A DNA stretch of 64,000 bases from Leisingera sp. NJS204 (GTDB lineage Bacteria; Pseudomonadota; Alphaproteobacteria; Rhodobacterales; Rhodobacteraceae): assembly GCF_004123675.1 (NCBI RefSeq), contig NZ_CP035417.1:1603501-1667500 (forward strand). Reading direction: 5' to 3'. The translations under genes and the position numbers were made by a program. Under the pieces are notes generated by a model that saw nothing but the letters and a program-made list of their open reading frames with translations, did not search any database and was not told the origin of the DNA. The stretch's first letter is position 1. The number at the start of each line of letters is the position of its first letter. Positions 52,755-62,784 of this stretch are shown here, piece by piece.

Positions 52755-53147
52755 ATGAGCCTCAAAGCCGCCGCAACCGCCGTCCGCGAAAACGCCCACG
52801 CGCCGTACTCCAATTTCAAGGTTGGCGCCGCCATCCGCTCGTCCAGCGGCCAGATCTACGTCGGCTGCAATGTTGAAAACGTCGCCTATCCGGAGGGCAC
52901 ATGCGCCGAGGCCGGGGCCATCGCCGCCATGGTGGCCGCGGGCGAAAAGCAGCTGGCAGAGGTCTATGTGATCGCCGACTGCCCCTCTCCAATCCCGCCC
53001 TGCGGCGGCTGCCGTCAGAAGCTCAAGGAGTTTGGCACAGGAGAGGTGAAAGTGACCCTGGCAACCACTGACGGCGCTGAGAAGGACACTACAATCGGCG
53101 ATCTGCTGCCGGGCGCTTTTGACGTGGACCATATGGAGCGCAGCTGA
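52755..53147 (+). CDS. cdd: Cytidine deaminase
   Basis: A 130-residue homotetrameric-type cytidine deaminase: zinc/catalytic 'CAEAGAIAAM' (C50, E52) and 'PCGGCRQ' (C83, C86), with 'YSNFKVGAAI' and the 'CNVENVAYPEG' substrate loop. First gene of a pyrimidine salvage operon; its stop overlaps the deoA ATG. Confidence 0.95.
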   Translation: MSLKAAATAVRENAHAPYSNFKVGAAIRSSSGQIYVGCNVENVAYPEGTCAEAGAIAAMVAAGEKQLAEVYVIADCPSPIPPCGGCRQKLKEFGTGEVKVTLATTDGAEKDTTIGDLLPGAFDVDHMERS

Positions 53148-54451
53148 TGGACGCCCGCGCCATCAATGCAACGCTCCGGCGCGGTCAAACACCGGGCGAG
53201 GACGCACTGCGCTGGTTTGCCGAAGGGCTGGCCAATGGCGCGGTCTCGGACGCGCAGGCCGGGGCCTTTGCCATGGCGGTCTGCCTGCAGGGCCTCAGCG
53301 TCGAGGGCCGCCGCGCCCTGACGCTGGCGATGCGCGACACCGGTGATGTGCTGGCATGGGATCTGGACGGGCCGGTTCTGGACAAACACTCCACCGGCGG
53401 GGTGGGGGACTGTGTGTCGCTGCTTCTGGCGCCTGCGCTGGCTGCTTGCGGCGCCTATGTGCCGATGATCTCGGGCCGCGGCCTGGGCCACACCGGCGGT
53501 ACTTTGGACAAGCTGGAAGCGATCCCCGGTGTTTCCACCAGCGTCAGCGAAGACCACCTGCGCCGCATGATGCAGGACATGGGCTGCGCCATTGCCGGCG
53601 CCACTGCGCGGATCGCACCTGCGGATAAGCGGCTTTATGCGATCCGCGACGTGACCGCGACGGTGGACAGCCTCGACCTGATCACCGCCTCGATCCTGTC
53701 CAAAAAACTCGCCGCCAGCCCGGATGCGCTGGTGCTGGACGTGAAAATCGGCTCCGGCGCCTTTATGAAAACCGCCGATGACGCCCGTGCGCTGGCGCAG
53801 TCGCTGTGCGATACCGCCAATGCCGCCGGCTGCCGCACTTCGGCGCTGATCACCGACATGAACCAGCCGCTGGCGCCCGCCCTGGGCAATGCGCTGGAGG
53901 TGGCCGAGGTGATGCGGGTTCTGACAGGGCAGGCGGCTGGCCCCCTGGCCGGGATTTCCGCGGTGTTGGGCGGCGAATTGCTGGCCCATGCCGGGCTGGC
54001 AGCCGATGCAGGGGATGGCGCGGCAAAGATCACCGCAACCCTTGCCGATGGCCGCGCGGCAGAGCGGTTTGCCCGTATGATTGCCGCCATGGGCGGCCCC
54101 GCGGATTTCGCCGCCAAATGGCATGATCATCTGCCCGGCGCTGAGGTTGTGCGTGATGTGAAAGCGCCAATCGCCGGCTGCGTCTCGGCAATGAACGGCG
54201 AAGCCCTGGGCCTGACCGTTGTCAGCCTTGGCGGCGGCCGCATGGTGGAGAGTGACGAAATCCATCCCGGCGTTGGCATTTCCGGCATAGCCCGCCTGGG
54301 GCAGCAGGTCGGGGCAGGGGATGTCCTGGCCCGCATTCACGCGGCCAGCGATGATGCGGCAGACAGGGCCGAGGCTTCCCTCCTGGCCGCCATTGCCATC
54401 GGCGATGCGCCGGATGCGCTGCCGCCGCTGGTTCACGAAAGGATCTCCTGA
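53147..54451 (+). CDS. deoA: Thymidine phosphorylase
   Basis: A 434-residue phosphorylase splitting thymidine/deoxyuridine into base and deoxyribose-1-phosphate. The signature 'SGRGLGHTGGTLDKLEAIPG' and phosphate-binding 'DKHSTGGVGD' are present. It overlaps cdd and deoB by single-codon TGATG junctions. Confidence 0.96.
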   Translation: MDARAINATLRRGQTPGEDALRWFAEGLANGAVSDAQAGAFAMAVCLQGLSVEGRRALTLAMRDTGDVLAWDLDGPVLDKHSTGGVGDCVSLLLAPALAACGAYVPMISGRGLGHTGGTLDKLEAIPGVSTSVSEDHLRRMMQDMGCAIAGATARIAPADKRLYAIRDVTATVDSLDLITASILSKKLAASPDALVLDVKIGSGAFMKTADDARALAQSLCDTANAAGCRTSALITDMNQPLAPALGNALEVAEVMRVLTGQAAGPLAGISAVLGGELLAHAGLAADAGDGAAKITATLADGRAAERFARMIAAMGGPADFAAKWHDHLPGAEVVRDVKAPIAGCVSAMNGEALGLTVVSLGGGRMVESDEIHPGVGISGIARLGQQVGAGDVLARIHAASDDAADRAEASLLAAIAIGDAPDALPPLVHERIS

Positions 54452-55662
54452 TGCCCCGTGCCTTCCTTGTGGTGATGGATTCCGTTGGCATCGGCGGTGC
54501 GCCGGACGCCGGGACGTTCTTCAACGGCGATCTGCCGGATCTCGGCGCCAACACATTGGCCCATATCGTCCAGGCCTGTGCTGCGGGTGAGGCCGAGGAG
54601 GGCAGAAGCGGCCCGCTGCAGGTACCCAGCATGGAGCGCCTTGGCCTAGGCGCAGCAATGCGGCTGGCGTCCTCAGTGCCGTTTCCGGGCCTGACTGCAG
54701 AGCCGCAGGGCCGCTGGGGCTGTGCCAGCGAAGTCAGCCGCGGCAAGGACACGCCCTCGGGTCACTGGGAACTGGCGGGGCTGCCGGTGCCCTGGGACTG
54801 GCATTACTTCCCCGATCAGGCGCTGTCTTTCCCCGAAGACCTAACGGCCTTTGTGGCGGAGGAGGCCGGCACCGATGGCATCCTCGGCAATTGCCACGCT
54901 TCCGGCACGGTGATCCTAAACGACCTTGGCGCCGAACACATGCGGACCGGCAAGCCGATATGCTACACCTCCGCCGACAGCGTCTTTCAGATCGCCGCGC
55001 ATGAGGGCACATTCGGCCTCGACCGCCTGCTGGCCCTGTGCAAATCCATCGCCCCCCGCCTGCACGCGATGAAGGTGGGACGGGTTATTGCGCGGCCTTT
55101 CCTTGGCTCGGCGGAGGACGGGTTCACCCGCACAACCAATCGCCGCGACTATGCGATCACCCCGCCGGCACCTGTGCTGACCAATTGGGTGCAGGACGCC
55201 GGCGGCAAGGTCCATGCTATCGGCAAGATCGGTGATATCTTCACTATGTCCGGCATTGATACATTGGAAAAAGGCCCTGATGCCAAGCTGATGCAGCATC
55301 TCTTTGATGCAGTGGAGATGGCAGAGGAGGGCAGTCTGACATTCGCCAACTTTGTTGAGTTCGACAGCATGTACGGCCACACCCGCGACATCGCCGGTTA
55401 TGCCCGCGCGCTGGAGTGGTTCGACGCGGAACTGGGGCGGCTGCTGGCAAAGCTGCGCCCGGATGACATGCTCGTGCTCACCGCTGATCACGGCAATGAT
55501 CCCAGCTGGCCCGGCAGTGACCACACCCGCGAACAAGTGCCGGTTCTGGTCGCAGGGCTTGACGCCGGCCCCGTCGGGCAGGTCAAATTCGCCGATGTGG
55601 GCGCCTCTATTGCGGCCCATTTGAACGTCCCGGCTCAGGGCCCCGGCAAGAGCTTTCTTTGA
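54451..55662 (+). CDS. deoB: Phosphopentomutase
   Basis: A 403-residue alkaline-phosphatase-superfamily mutase converting (deoxy)ribose-1-phosphate to the 5-phosphate. Metal-site motifs: 'VVMDSVGIGGAPDA' at the N-terminus, 'GKDTPSGHWEL' and 'LTADHGNDPSWPGSDHTRE' near the C-terminus. Confidence 0.95.
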   Translation: MPRAFLVVMDSVGIGGAPDAGTFFNGDLPDLGANTLAHIVQACAAGEAEEGRSGPLQVPSMERLGLGAAMRLASSVPFPGLTAEPQGRWGCASEVSRGKDTPSGHWELAGLPVPWDWHYFPDQALSFPEDLTAFVAEEAGTDGILGNCHASGTVILNDLGAEHMRTGKPICYTSADSVFQIAAHEGTFGLDRLLALCKSIAPRLHAMKVGRVIARPFLGSAEDGFTRTTNRRDYAITPPAPVLTNWVQDAGGKVHAIGKIGDIFTMSGIDTLEKGPDAKLMQHLFDAVEMAEEGSLTFANFVEFDSMYGHTRDIAGYARALEWFDAELGRLLAKLRPDDMLVLTADHGNDPSWPGSDHTREQVPVLVAGLDAGPVGQVKFADVGASIAAHLNVPAQGPGKSFL

Positions 55663-55753
55663 CTTCATGGTCAAAACCCGCTTGCCAGCCGCGGCCAGGC
55701 CCGTAAAAGCGCTGCAAACAGAACCGCCGCAAACAAAAAAGTAGGAGTGCCCC

Positions 55754-56386
55754 ATGACCGACCACCTGACCGTTGTTGATCACCCGCTTGTGCAGCACAA
55801 GCTGACCCTGATGCGGGACAAGGGCACATCCACGGCCGGCTTCCGCCGCCTGCTGCGCGAGATTACCCAGCTCTTGGCCTATGAAATCACCCGCGGAATG
55901 GAGCTGACCACAACCAGCATCGAAACCCCGATGGAGGAAATGGACGCGCCGATCCTGGCCGGCAAGAAACTGGCGCTGGTGTCGATCCTGCGCGCGGGCA
56001 ACGGTATGCTGGACGGGGTGTTGGAGCTGATCCCCTCGGCCCGTGTCGGCTTTGTCGGCCTTTACCGGGACGAGGAAACTCTGGAACCGGTGCAGTATTA
56101 CTTCAAAGCGCCCGAAGCGCTGGAAGACCGGCTGGTGATCGCGGTGGACCCGATGCTGGCCACCGGCAACAGCTCAGCTGCGGCCATTGATCTGTTGAAG
56201 GAGGCCGGCGCCAACAACATCCGTTTCCTGTGCCTTCTGGCCTCGCCCGAGGGTGTTGCACGGATGAAGGAAGCGCACCCGGATGTGCCGATCGTCACCG
56301 CCTCGCTGGACCGGCAGCTGAACGAGAAGGGCTACATTCTGCCCGGTCTGGGAGATGCCGGCGACCGGATGTTCGGCACCAAATGA
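55754..56386 (+). CDS. upp: Uracil phosphoribosyltransferase
   Basis: A 210-residue enzyme making UMP from uracil and PRPP. PRPP loop '[21 protein letters not shown]', '[11 protein letters not shown]' and the uracil-binding end '[19 protein letters not shown]' are present. It completes the salvage set 91 bp after deoB; a 10-bp hairpin (GGCCAAGGCA / TGCCTTGGCC, about 56400) lies just beyond. Confidence 0.96.
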   Translation: MTDHLTVVDHPLVQHKLTLMRDKGTSTAGFRRLLREITQLLAYEITRGMELTTTSIETPMEEMDAPILAGKKLALVSILRAGNGMLDGVLELIPSARVGFVGLYRDEETLEPVQYYFKAPEALEDRLVIAVDPMLATGNSSAAAIDLLKEAGANNIRFLCLLASPEGVARMKEAHPDVPIVTASLDRQLNEKGYILPGLGDAGDRMFGTK

Positions 56387-56571
56387 TCTGATCGGAAACG
56401 GCCAAGGCAGCCCTGATTGCCTTGGCCGGACTGCCCGGCTGCCGCCCGTGGCACGAAAACTAGTTCCAATTTGCGCAAATATTGCCGCCGTGCGGCCTTA
56501 TTGTTGCCGCAGAATCTTTACTCACAGGCCGGATTCGGGCATCCTGCAGCCATATTTTGTGGGGCTCAGGA

Positions 56572-57888
56572 ATGAAAATAACTAGAATTATTGCACTGGC
56601 CATCATCGCGGGGACAACCGGGGCAGCAGGTATACAGGCGCAAACCCTGCGTGAAACCAGCCCGCCCTCCGAATTTCCGCCTGCCTCCTACGCGGGCAAG
56701 CAATATGTGGACAGCCGCGGCTGTGTCTACATCCGTGCAGGCATCGACGGCAATGTCACTTGGGTGCCGCGGGTCTCCCGCTCGCGCAAGCAGATCTGCG
56801 GCTATGCACCAACCAAGCTGGCGGGCGCCACGCGAACGCAGCAGGCAGCCCCGGCACCGGAGCTGATCACCCTTGACCCGGGCCAGCAGCCGGCACAATC
56901 GAATGCGGGCGCCGCGGCGCCCAGGGTTGTCACCACGGCCAAACCGCGCCGCACAACGCAATCCACCAGCGCCCGGCCTGCAGCCGCTCCGGCGCCGTTG
57001 CCGAAACCGGCAGTCAAAAGGGTCGTGCGGGTGACGCCCAAGCCGGCACCGGCACCAGCCCCGGCAGCGCCCGCTCCGGCAGCAGTGCAGCCCGCAGGCA
57101 GCGGTGCTTGCGCCGGGCTATCTGATATCAGCCGCCAGTACTCCAATGCCACCGGCGCGCGCTGCGGCCCGCAAACTGTTCCGCCGGTGACCTACGGCGG
57201 GCAGGACAGCGGCGCGCAGTCCTCTCTGCGCCTCACCCCGAATACACGTGTGGTGCAGACGCACATCTACCAGGACCGCCGCCTCAGCAACAGTTTCACG
57301 GTGCCCGAAGGCTATCGCCCGGTCTGGACCGACGGGCGGCTGAACCCGCAGCGTGCGGTGCGTACCGTGCGTCCGGCCGTGGTGACCGGTTTTGCCCAGG
57401 CCCCGGCCGGCTATCTGACAGTGGAACGTGAGGATGGCCGCCTGAACCCGATGCGCGGCGTGCGCACGCCCGAGGGTGATGCGCAGATGGCGCAGGTCTG
57501 GACCAATGGGGTGCCGCGCCGTCTGGTGCAGCTGCCATTGGACCGTGCCACGCTGACACTGCCGCGCAATGTGCGCCGCAGCCCGGCCGAAGCGCAGCCG
57601 TCGGGCCTGCGCTTGTCCTCCCGCTCGGCACCGGATGCGGCGGTGCCGCAGCAGGCCGCATCGCGGCGGTACATTCGCGCCGCAACCTTTGCCGGTGCCG
57701 CTGAGGCCCAGACCGCAGCGCGGCAGCTTGCCGCTGCCGGCCTGCCGGTGCGCCTTGGCACAGTCAGCCGCAGAGGGCAGCCCTACAAGGTGGTTTTGGC
57801 AGGCCCGTTTCAAGCCGATGACCAGGCCGCCGCAGCCTTGGCCAAGGCCCGCAATGCTGGTTTCACCGGCGCCCGGATCAGTAAATAA
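56572..57888 (+). CDS. Secreted SPOR-domain protein
   Basis: A 438-residue exported protein: signal peptide 1-23 (MKITRIIALAIIAGTTGAAGIQA), an N-terminal conserved part with two cysteines ('SRGCVYIRAGIDGNVTWVPRVSRSRKQICGY'), a Pro/Ala-rich linker (about 85-180), two 'DGRLNP.R.VRT' repeats (about 250 and 290), and a C-terminal SPOR domain ('YIRAATFAGAAEAQTAARQLAAAGLPVRL...YKVVLAGPF', about 364-435) that binds denuded septal peptidoglycan. Likely a division or envelope protein. Confidence 0.82.
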   Translation: MKITRIIALAIIAGTTGAAGIQAQTLRETSPPSEFPPASYAGKQYVDSRGCVYIRAGIDGNVTWVPRVSRSRKQICGYAPTKLAGATRTQQAAPAPELITLDPGQQPAQSNAGAAAPRVVTTAKPRRTTQSTSARPAAAPAPLPKPAVKRVVRVTPKPAPAPAPAAPAPAAVQPAGSGACAGLSDISRQYSNATGARCGPQTVPPVTYGGQDSGAQSSLRLTPNTRVVQTHIYQDRRLSNSFTVPEGYRPVWTDGRLNPQRAVRTVRPAVVTGFAQAPAGYLTVEREDGRLNPMRGVRTPEGDAQMAQVWTNGVPRRLVQLPLDRATLTLPRNVRRSPAEAQPSGLRLSSRSAPDAAVPQQAASRRYIRAATFAGAAEAQTAARQLAAAGLPVRLGTVSRRGQPYKVVLAGPFQADDQAAAALAKARNAGFTGARISK

Positions 57889-58088
57889 CATCGGGGCAGG
57901 GCCTGCCCCTGCCTCTGCAAAGACGGTCAGCCCCCCCTGCGGTCCGAAGGCGGAATGCACCAATGAGCGCATAATGGCCCGTTCCTGACACCATCAGGGG
58001 CGGGCTTTGTGTTCTGTGCCGCAGCTGCTCCAGTTTCTGTATGAACAATTGTGCCGCCCGTATTGCGCCGGGACCCAAAGGCGGGCGC

Positions 58089-59099
58089 CTAGCCGCAGAT
58101 GTTCTGCAATTGAACCCAGTCGCGGTCATTCAGCAGCGGCTTCTGGTCGCGGCCTGCCATCGGGTCCGCCTCGATCAGCCCCAGCACCGTTTCACCGGTG
58201 ATGTCCAGCGCGTAGGCATAAGGCGATGAGGGCAGCGCTGCGCGGGCGAACTCGGCCAGCAGCACCTGATCCGGCAGTGCCGGGCGCGGACTGGCCAGGG
58301 TCGCCTCGGAATAGGCATCCAGGGCAGCGCGGTCCAGCTCGCCCGTGGTCAGCAGTTTGAAGGCGGCCATGACACCGCCGGCCTCCAGCAGTTCGAACAT
58401 CGGGTCGCTGGCCTCAGCCCGGGCGCGTTCCGCCAGGATGGCGCCGGCCGCAACTGCCGGATCCTCGAAATCCTCAACGAACGAACGGTTCAGCAGCACG
58501 ATGCCGCCAGGCAGATGCAGGCTGCCGGGAATGCCTGAGCGAAGCACCGCCAGCTGCCGCACCCCGGTGCGCGCTGCCAGATCCCGCAGGATCGGAGCGG
58601 CTTCCGGCGTCGCGCAGGCCGGCCCCGAGACCCGCTCGATCCGGCCAAGCAGGGCTTGGCCGATGGCCTTGCGCTTAATGTCAGGAACCACGCTGACAGC
58701 ATGCCGGGTGACAGCACCAGGCAGCCACAAAACCAGCAGCGCCAGCACCAGCGCAAAGGTGCCCAGGATACTGACAGCCCGCAGCCGCCCGGGCCGCGCG
58801 CGGGAACGGCCGATGGCGTTTTGCACCCGGGCTATCGCCTCCAGCATGGCGGTCTCGTCCTGACCCAGTTCCAGTGTCTCGCCGGGGTCACCATCGGGGT
58901 GGAACAAGGCCGGGAACGCTCCGGGATTGGCGCGTTCGACCGCTGCCAGCGACCAGTGGGCCAGCGGCAGGTCATTCATGCTTGCGATGGTCAGCGTCGC
59001 ATCGCCCAGCGAAATAATCACATCCCGCCGCTGCGCCTCCCGGTTCGCGCGCCACAAACCCGCAGCCTCCAGCCGCTCAAATTCCCTCAATGCCGTCAT
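58089..59099 (-). CDS. Membrane protein resembling a degenerate M48-type peptidase
   Basis: 336 residues with one membrane segment (about 111-130, VSILGTFALVLALLVLWLPG). The region 'LRSGIPGSLHLPGGIVLLNRSFVEDFEDPAVAAGAILAERAR' recalls the 'LPGG.....R.L......E..A.L.HE..H' block of M48 zinc peptidases. The HExxH motif is absent ('ILAERARAE' stands in its place), so catalysis by that mechanism is not expected. Function unknown. Confidence 0.6.
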   Translation of the reverse strand: MTALREFERLEAAGLWRANREAQRRDVIISLGDATLTIASMNDLPLAHWSLAAVERANPGAFPALFHPDGDPGETLELGQDETAMLEAIARVQNAIGRSRARPGRLRAVSILGTFALVLALLVLWLPGAVTRHAVSVVPDIKRKAIGQALLGRIERVSGPACATPEAAPILRDLAARTGVRQLAVLRSGIPGSLHLPGGIVLLNRSFVEDFEDPAVAAGAILAERARAEASDPMFELLEAGGVMAAFKLLTTGELDRAALDAYSEATLASPRPALPDQVLLAEFARAALPSSPYAYALDITGETVLGLIEADPMAGRDQKPLLNDRDWVQLQNICG

Positions 59100-59154
59100 G
59101 CAGCCAGCCCGGCCCCCGTTCTTATCGTTGCCAGCAGGATAATCACATAAAACA

Positions 59155-59180
59155 GGGGCAGCAAATTGCTTTGCTGCCCC
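59155..59180 (-). terminator. Intrinsic terminator after the acyl-CoA ligase gene
   Basis: GGGGCAGCAAA / TTTGCTGCCCC, an 11-bp perfect stem, followed leftward by TGTTTTAT. Confidence 0.85.
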
Positions 59181-59204
59181 CGGATGCTGTTTCGCCGCGA
59201 AAAA

Positions 59205-60833
59205 TTACAGGTTCTTGGCGATATTCCTCAGTTCGAACTTCTGGATCTTGCCGGTGGAGGTTTTCGGCAGCTCTTGGAACACCACTTTCTTGGGCGACTT
59301 GAAACCCGCCAGCGTCTCGCGGGTGAAGGCGATCAAAGCAGCAGCATCTTCCGCGGCACCCGGTTTCAGCTCGACAAAGGCACAAGGCACCTCGCCCCAT
59401 TTGTCGTCCGGCATCGCAGCGACCGCGGCCAGCAGCACATCCGGATGCGCCATCAGCACGCCTTCTACTTCAACCGAGGAGATGTTTTCGCCGCCCGAGA
59501 TGATGATGTCCTTGGCCCGGTCGGCGATCTGGATGTAGCCGTCGGGGTGCTGCACTGCCAGGTCGCCGGAGTTGAAATAGCCGTCCTTGAACGCCTCTGC
59601 TGTGGCCTCCGGGTTCTTCAGATAGCCCTTCATCACCACATTGCCGCGCAAGGCGATCTCGCCCTGGCTCTGGCCATCTTTGGGCAGGGTGTTGTGATCG
59701 CTGTCGCGCACCACCACCGGCTCCAGCATCGGCATGGAAACCCCCTGGCGGGATTTCTTGGCGGCAATGCCGGCCTTGTCCAGCCCGTCCCATTCAGCGG
59801 CCTTCCAGTAGCATTCGGTGACATGGCCATAGGTTTCGGTCAGCCCGTAAACATGGGTGATGTTAAAGCCCAGATCCTCGATCTTGGACAGGGTTGCGGG
59901 CGCTGGCGGGGCGCCTGCGGTGAAGACCTCCACCGTGTGATCAAAGGTGCGGCGCTCTTCGTCCAGCGCATTGACCAGCATGTTCAGCACAATCGGCGCA
60001 CCGCCGAAATGGCTGACGCCCTCATAGTGGATGGCGTTATAGATGTTCTGCGCGGTGACATCGCGGCAGCAGACCAGGGTGCCGCCCACCACCGGCATCA
60101 TCCAGGTGTGGTTCCAGCCGTTGCAGTGAAACAGCGGCACGATGGTCAGGTAGACCGGATGCAGCACCATGCGCCAGGACACCACCGTGCCCATGGTCAT
60201 CAGATACGCGCCGCGGTGGTGGTAAACCACACCCTTGGGCCGCCCGGTGGTGCCGGAGGTATAGTTCAGCGCCAGGCTTTCCCATTCATCCCCGGGCATG
60301 ATCCATTGGAAGTCCGCATCGCCGCTGGCCAGCAGCGCCTCGTATTCCATATGCCGGCCGGTGGCGTGCCAGGTGGCCTGATCATCCGCCACTTCGATCA
60401 AAACCGGGGCCGGGCCTTCCATTTCCTCGACGGCGGCTTCGGCCAGTTCCAGGAACTGCGGGTCGACCAGCACCGCCTTGGCTTCGCCGTGGTCAAAGAT
60501 ATAGGCGACTGTGCCCACGTCCAACCGGGTGTTGATGGTGTTCAAGACCGCACCGCAGGCGGGCACGCCGAAATGCGCCTCGGCCTGGGCCGGGATATTC
60601 GGCAGCAGGGTGGCCACCACGTCGCCCGGCTTCACTCCCAGTTTGGTCAGGCCCGAAGCCAGCCGGCTGCAGCGGCCGTGGTATTCGGCATAAGTTTTGC
60701 GGTGCTTGCCATAGCTTACCGCCAGATGCTCCGGAAACACCTGCGCCGCCCGCTGCAGATGCGACAGCGGCGTCAGCGGCACATAATTCGCGGCGGTCTT
60801 CTCCAGACCGGTTTCATCCGCCATCCACCCCAT
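59205..60833 (-). CDS. AMP-forming acyl-CoA synthetase
   Basis: A 542-residue fatty-acyl/aryl-CoA ligase: P-loop 'ALNYTSGTTGRPKGVVYHHRG', 'VYGLTETYG', 'FNSGDLAVQHPDGYIQIADRAKDIIISGGENISSVEVE' and the lysine in 'KTSTGKIQKFELR'. The long N-terminal part and 'PLFHCNGWNHTWMMP' match the medium/short-chain ligase group common in roseobacters, which includes DMSP-pathway DmdB-like enzymes; the substrate is not assignable here. ATG 60833 follows GGGGAGG. Confidence 0.88.
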   Translation of the reverse strand: MGWMADETGLEKTAANYVPLTPLSHLQRAAQVFPEHLAVSYGKHRKTYAEYHGRCSRLASGLTKLGVKPGDVVATLLPNIPAQAEAHFGVPACGAVLNTINTRLDVGTVAYIFDHGEAKAVLVDPQFLELAEAAVEEMEGPAPVLIEVADDQATWHATGRHMEYEALLASGDADFQWIMPGDEWESLALNYTSGTTGRPKGVVYHHRGAYLMTMGTVVSWRMVLHPVYLTIVPLFHCNGWNHTWMMPVVGGTLVCCRDVTAQNIYNAIHYEGVSHFGGAPIVLNMLVNALDEERRTFDHTVEVFTAGAPPAPATLSKIEDLGFNITHVYGLTETYGHVTECYWKAAEWDGLDKAGIAAKKSRQGVSMPMLEPVVVRDSDHNTLPKDGQSQGEIALRGNVVMKGYLKNPEATAEAFKDGYFNSGDLAVQHPDGYIQIADRAKDIIISGGENISSVEVEGVLMAHPDVLLAAVAAMPDDKWGEVPCAFVELKPGAAEDAAALIAFTRETLAGFKSPKKVVFQELPKTSTGKIQKFELRNIAKNL

Positions 60834-60909
60834 CAGTTTCCTCCCCTGAATCACTTTGGTGTCGTTTAGAGAACAGATATTGCGGAAAGTTGCGGGCAAT
60901 GGGAAGGGT

Positions 60910-61833
60910 ATGAAACAAACAGCGACCCTTTCCGCAGAAACCGGCAGCCAGACGGCGGCCGCGCACGCCATGCTGGCAGCCATGCTGATTATCGGCATTA
61001 CCGACAATGCGGTCCCGCTGATGGCCGAACAGATCGGGCTGGGGCAGTTCTACCTGCTGCGAAGTTTTGTCGCGCTGCCGTTCCTGTGGCTGATGGCGCG
61101 GGCCGGGCTGGGCGGCCTGGCGCCGCGCCGGATGGGGGCGGTGCTGCTGCGGGCGGTGCTGGTTGCGGTGGCGATGGTGTTCTATTTTGCTGCTGTCGCG
61201 CTGATGCCGATCGCACAGGCGCTGGCGGGGCTGTTCACCTCGCCGATCATCATTGTGCTTATCTCGGTTCTGTTTCTGAAAATGCAGATTGGCTGGGTCC
61301 GCATCGGCGCCGTGCTGTTTGGGTTTTCCGGGGTGCTGATGGTGCTGCAGCCCGACCCGGCAGCCTTCAATTGGCTGATCCTGCTGCCGGTAGCAGGCGG
61401 GCTGTTCTACGCATTGGGGTCGCTGGCCACCGGCCTTTACTGCCAGGGCGAAAGCACGGTGGCGATGCTGTTCATCTACCTGCTGGTGCAGGGCGCACTG
61501 GGGGCGATGCTGCTCACCGGGCTGGAAATCTGGCCGCAAGCCGTGCCCGCTGGCGCCGATGGATTTGTCACCCGCGGCTGGGTCTGGCCGCTGTGGGAGA
61601 TATCGCATCTGATCCTGCTGCAGGGCTGCGCGGCAGTTGGCGGCGTGTTCCTGATCACCAAGGCCTACCAGCTGGGCGAAGCGTCCTTTGTGGCGGTGTT
61701 TGAATATTCGGTGATGATCGTCGGACCGGGTGTTGCCTGGGCCTATTGGGGCCAGGCGCTGAACATCTGGCAGATGCTGGGGATCACCCTGATCATTGCC
61801 GCCGGCACCACCATTGCGGTGCGCTCAAGGTAG
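60910..61833 (+). CDS. DMT/EamA-family transporter
   Basis: 307 residues with about ten hydrophobic helices arranged as two EamA repeats (about 20-140 and 160-305). Typical of drug/metabolite exporters; substrate unknown. The chosen start (MKQTATLS) has GAAGGG upstream. Divergent from the acyl-CoA ligase. Confidence 0.82.
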   Translation: MKQTATLSAETGSQTAAAHAMLAAMLIIGITDNAVPLMAEQIGLGQFYLLRSFVALPFLWLMARAGLGGLAPRRMGAVLLRAVLVAVAMVFYFAAVALMPIAQALAGLFTSPIIIVLISVLFLKMQIGWVRIGAVLFGFSGVLMVLQPDPAAFNWLILLPVAGGLFYALGSLATGLYCQGESTVAMLFIYLLVQGALGAMLLTGLEIWPQAVPAGADGFVTRGWVWPLWEISHLILLQGCAAVGGVFLITKAYQLGEASFVAVFEYSVMIVGPGVAWAYWGQALNIWQMLGITLIIAAGTTIAVRSR

Positions 61834-62007
61834 CTGGTCAGGGGCGCTGCCCCTCTTGGCCCTATAGGCCAATTCACCCCGGAGTATTTACGCAAAGGTG
61901 AAATGGGCCGGGGGTGCTTTGGGTTTGCCGTTCACCGGGGCAGAGCGTTCTGCAGGCCTGCGCACATCAGCATTTCCAACTGCGGATCAATGGCCTAGGG
62001 TCGGCTC

Positions 62008-62673
62008 ATGATCCTGTCTCCGGGCCGCAAATACGTCTTTATCCATATCCCCAAGACCGGTGGAACAGCGCTGGCCCTGGCGTTGGAGGCGCGCGCCATG
62101 GCCAATGACATGATGCTGGGCGACACCCCAAAAGCGCTGAAACGCCGCCGCCGTCTGAAGGACACGCCGACCCGCGGGCGGCTGTGGAAACACTCGACGC
62201 TGGCTGACATCGAAGGGCTGGTGCCGGATCGCACATTGCGGTCGCTGTTTGCCTTTACCCTGGTGCGCAACCCGTGGGACCGGGCGGTGAGCTATTACCA
62301 TTGGCTGCGCGGGCAGAGCTTCAGCCACCCGGCAATCCGTCTGGCACAAGAACTGGAGTTCCGCGGCTTTGTGCAGCACCCGGAGATCATCAGCGCGTTC
62401 CGCGGCAGCCCGGCGGCCTCATACATGCGCCACGCGGACGGGGCAGAGCAGTGCCGGCTGTACATCCGGCTGGAGCATTTTCACGACGATGCCCAGCCTC
62501 TGTTCAGCCACCTCGGGTTTTCTCTGGACCTGCCGCGGGTCAATGACAGCGACCGGCAGCGGGACTGGCGGGCCTATTACGATGATCGTGCAGCCGGGGC
62601 GGTGGCGGAGGCCTGCGCGCAGGATATCGCGCAATTTGAATACTCTTTTAACGATTCCCCTCTATCCAGGTGA
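62008..62673 (+). CDS. Sulfotransferase family 2 domain protein
   Basis: 221 residues with the PAPS 5'-phosphosulfate loop 'FIHIPKTGGTALALAL' (about 11-26) and 3'-phosphate motif 'FTLVRNPWDRAVSYYHWL' (about 83-100), both complete. Such enzymes sulfate carbohydrates or lipids in roseobacters; the acceptor is unknown. Confidence 0.85.
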   Translation: MILSPGRKYVFIHIPKTGGTALALALEARAMANDMMLGDTPKALKRRRRLKDTPTRGRLWKHSTLADIEGLVPDRTLRSLFAFTLVRNPWDRAVSYYHWLRGQSFSHPAIRLAQELEFRGFVQHPEIISAFRGSPAASYMRHADGAEQCRLYIRLEHFHDDAQPLFSHLGFSLDLPRVNDSDRQRDWRAYYDDRAAGAVAEACAQDIAQFEYSFNDSPLSR

Positions 62674-62784
62674 CCGGGAAAGGCGCTTTTGCGGCCCCCG
62701 GGGCGGATCGGCCAACGGGGATTTGCCAAAGCGTGAAAGTTGAGGCCAGCCTGGGAATGCCTGGGCCGCAGGAAAGGAAACCGG

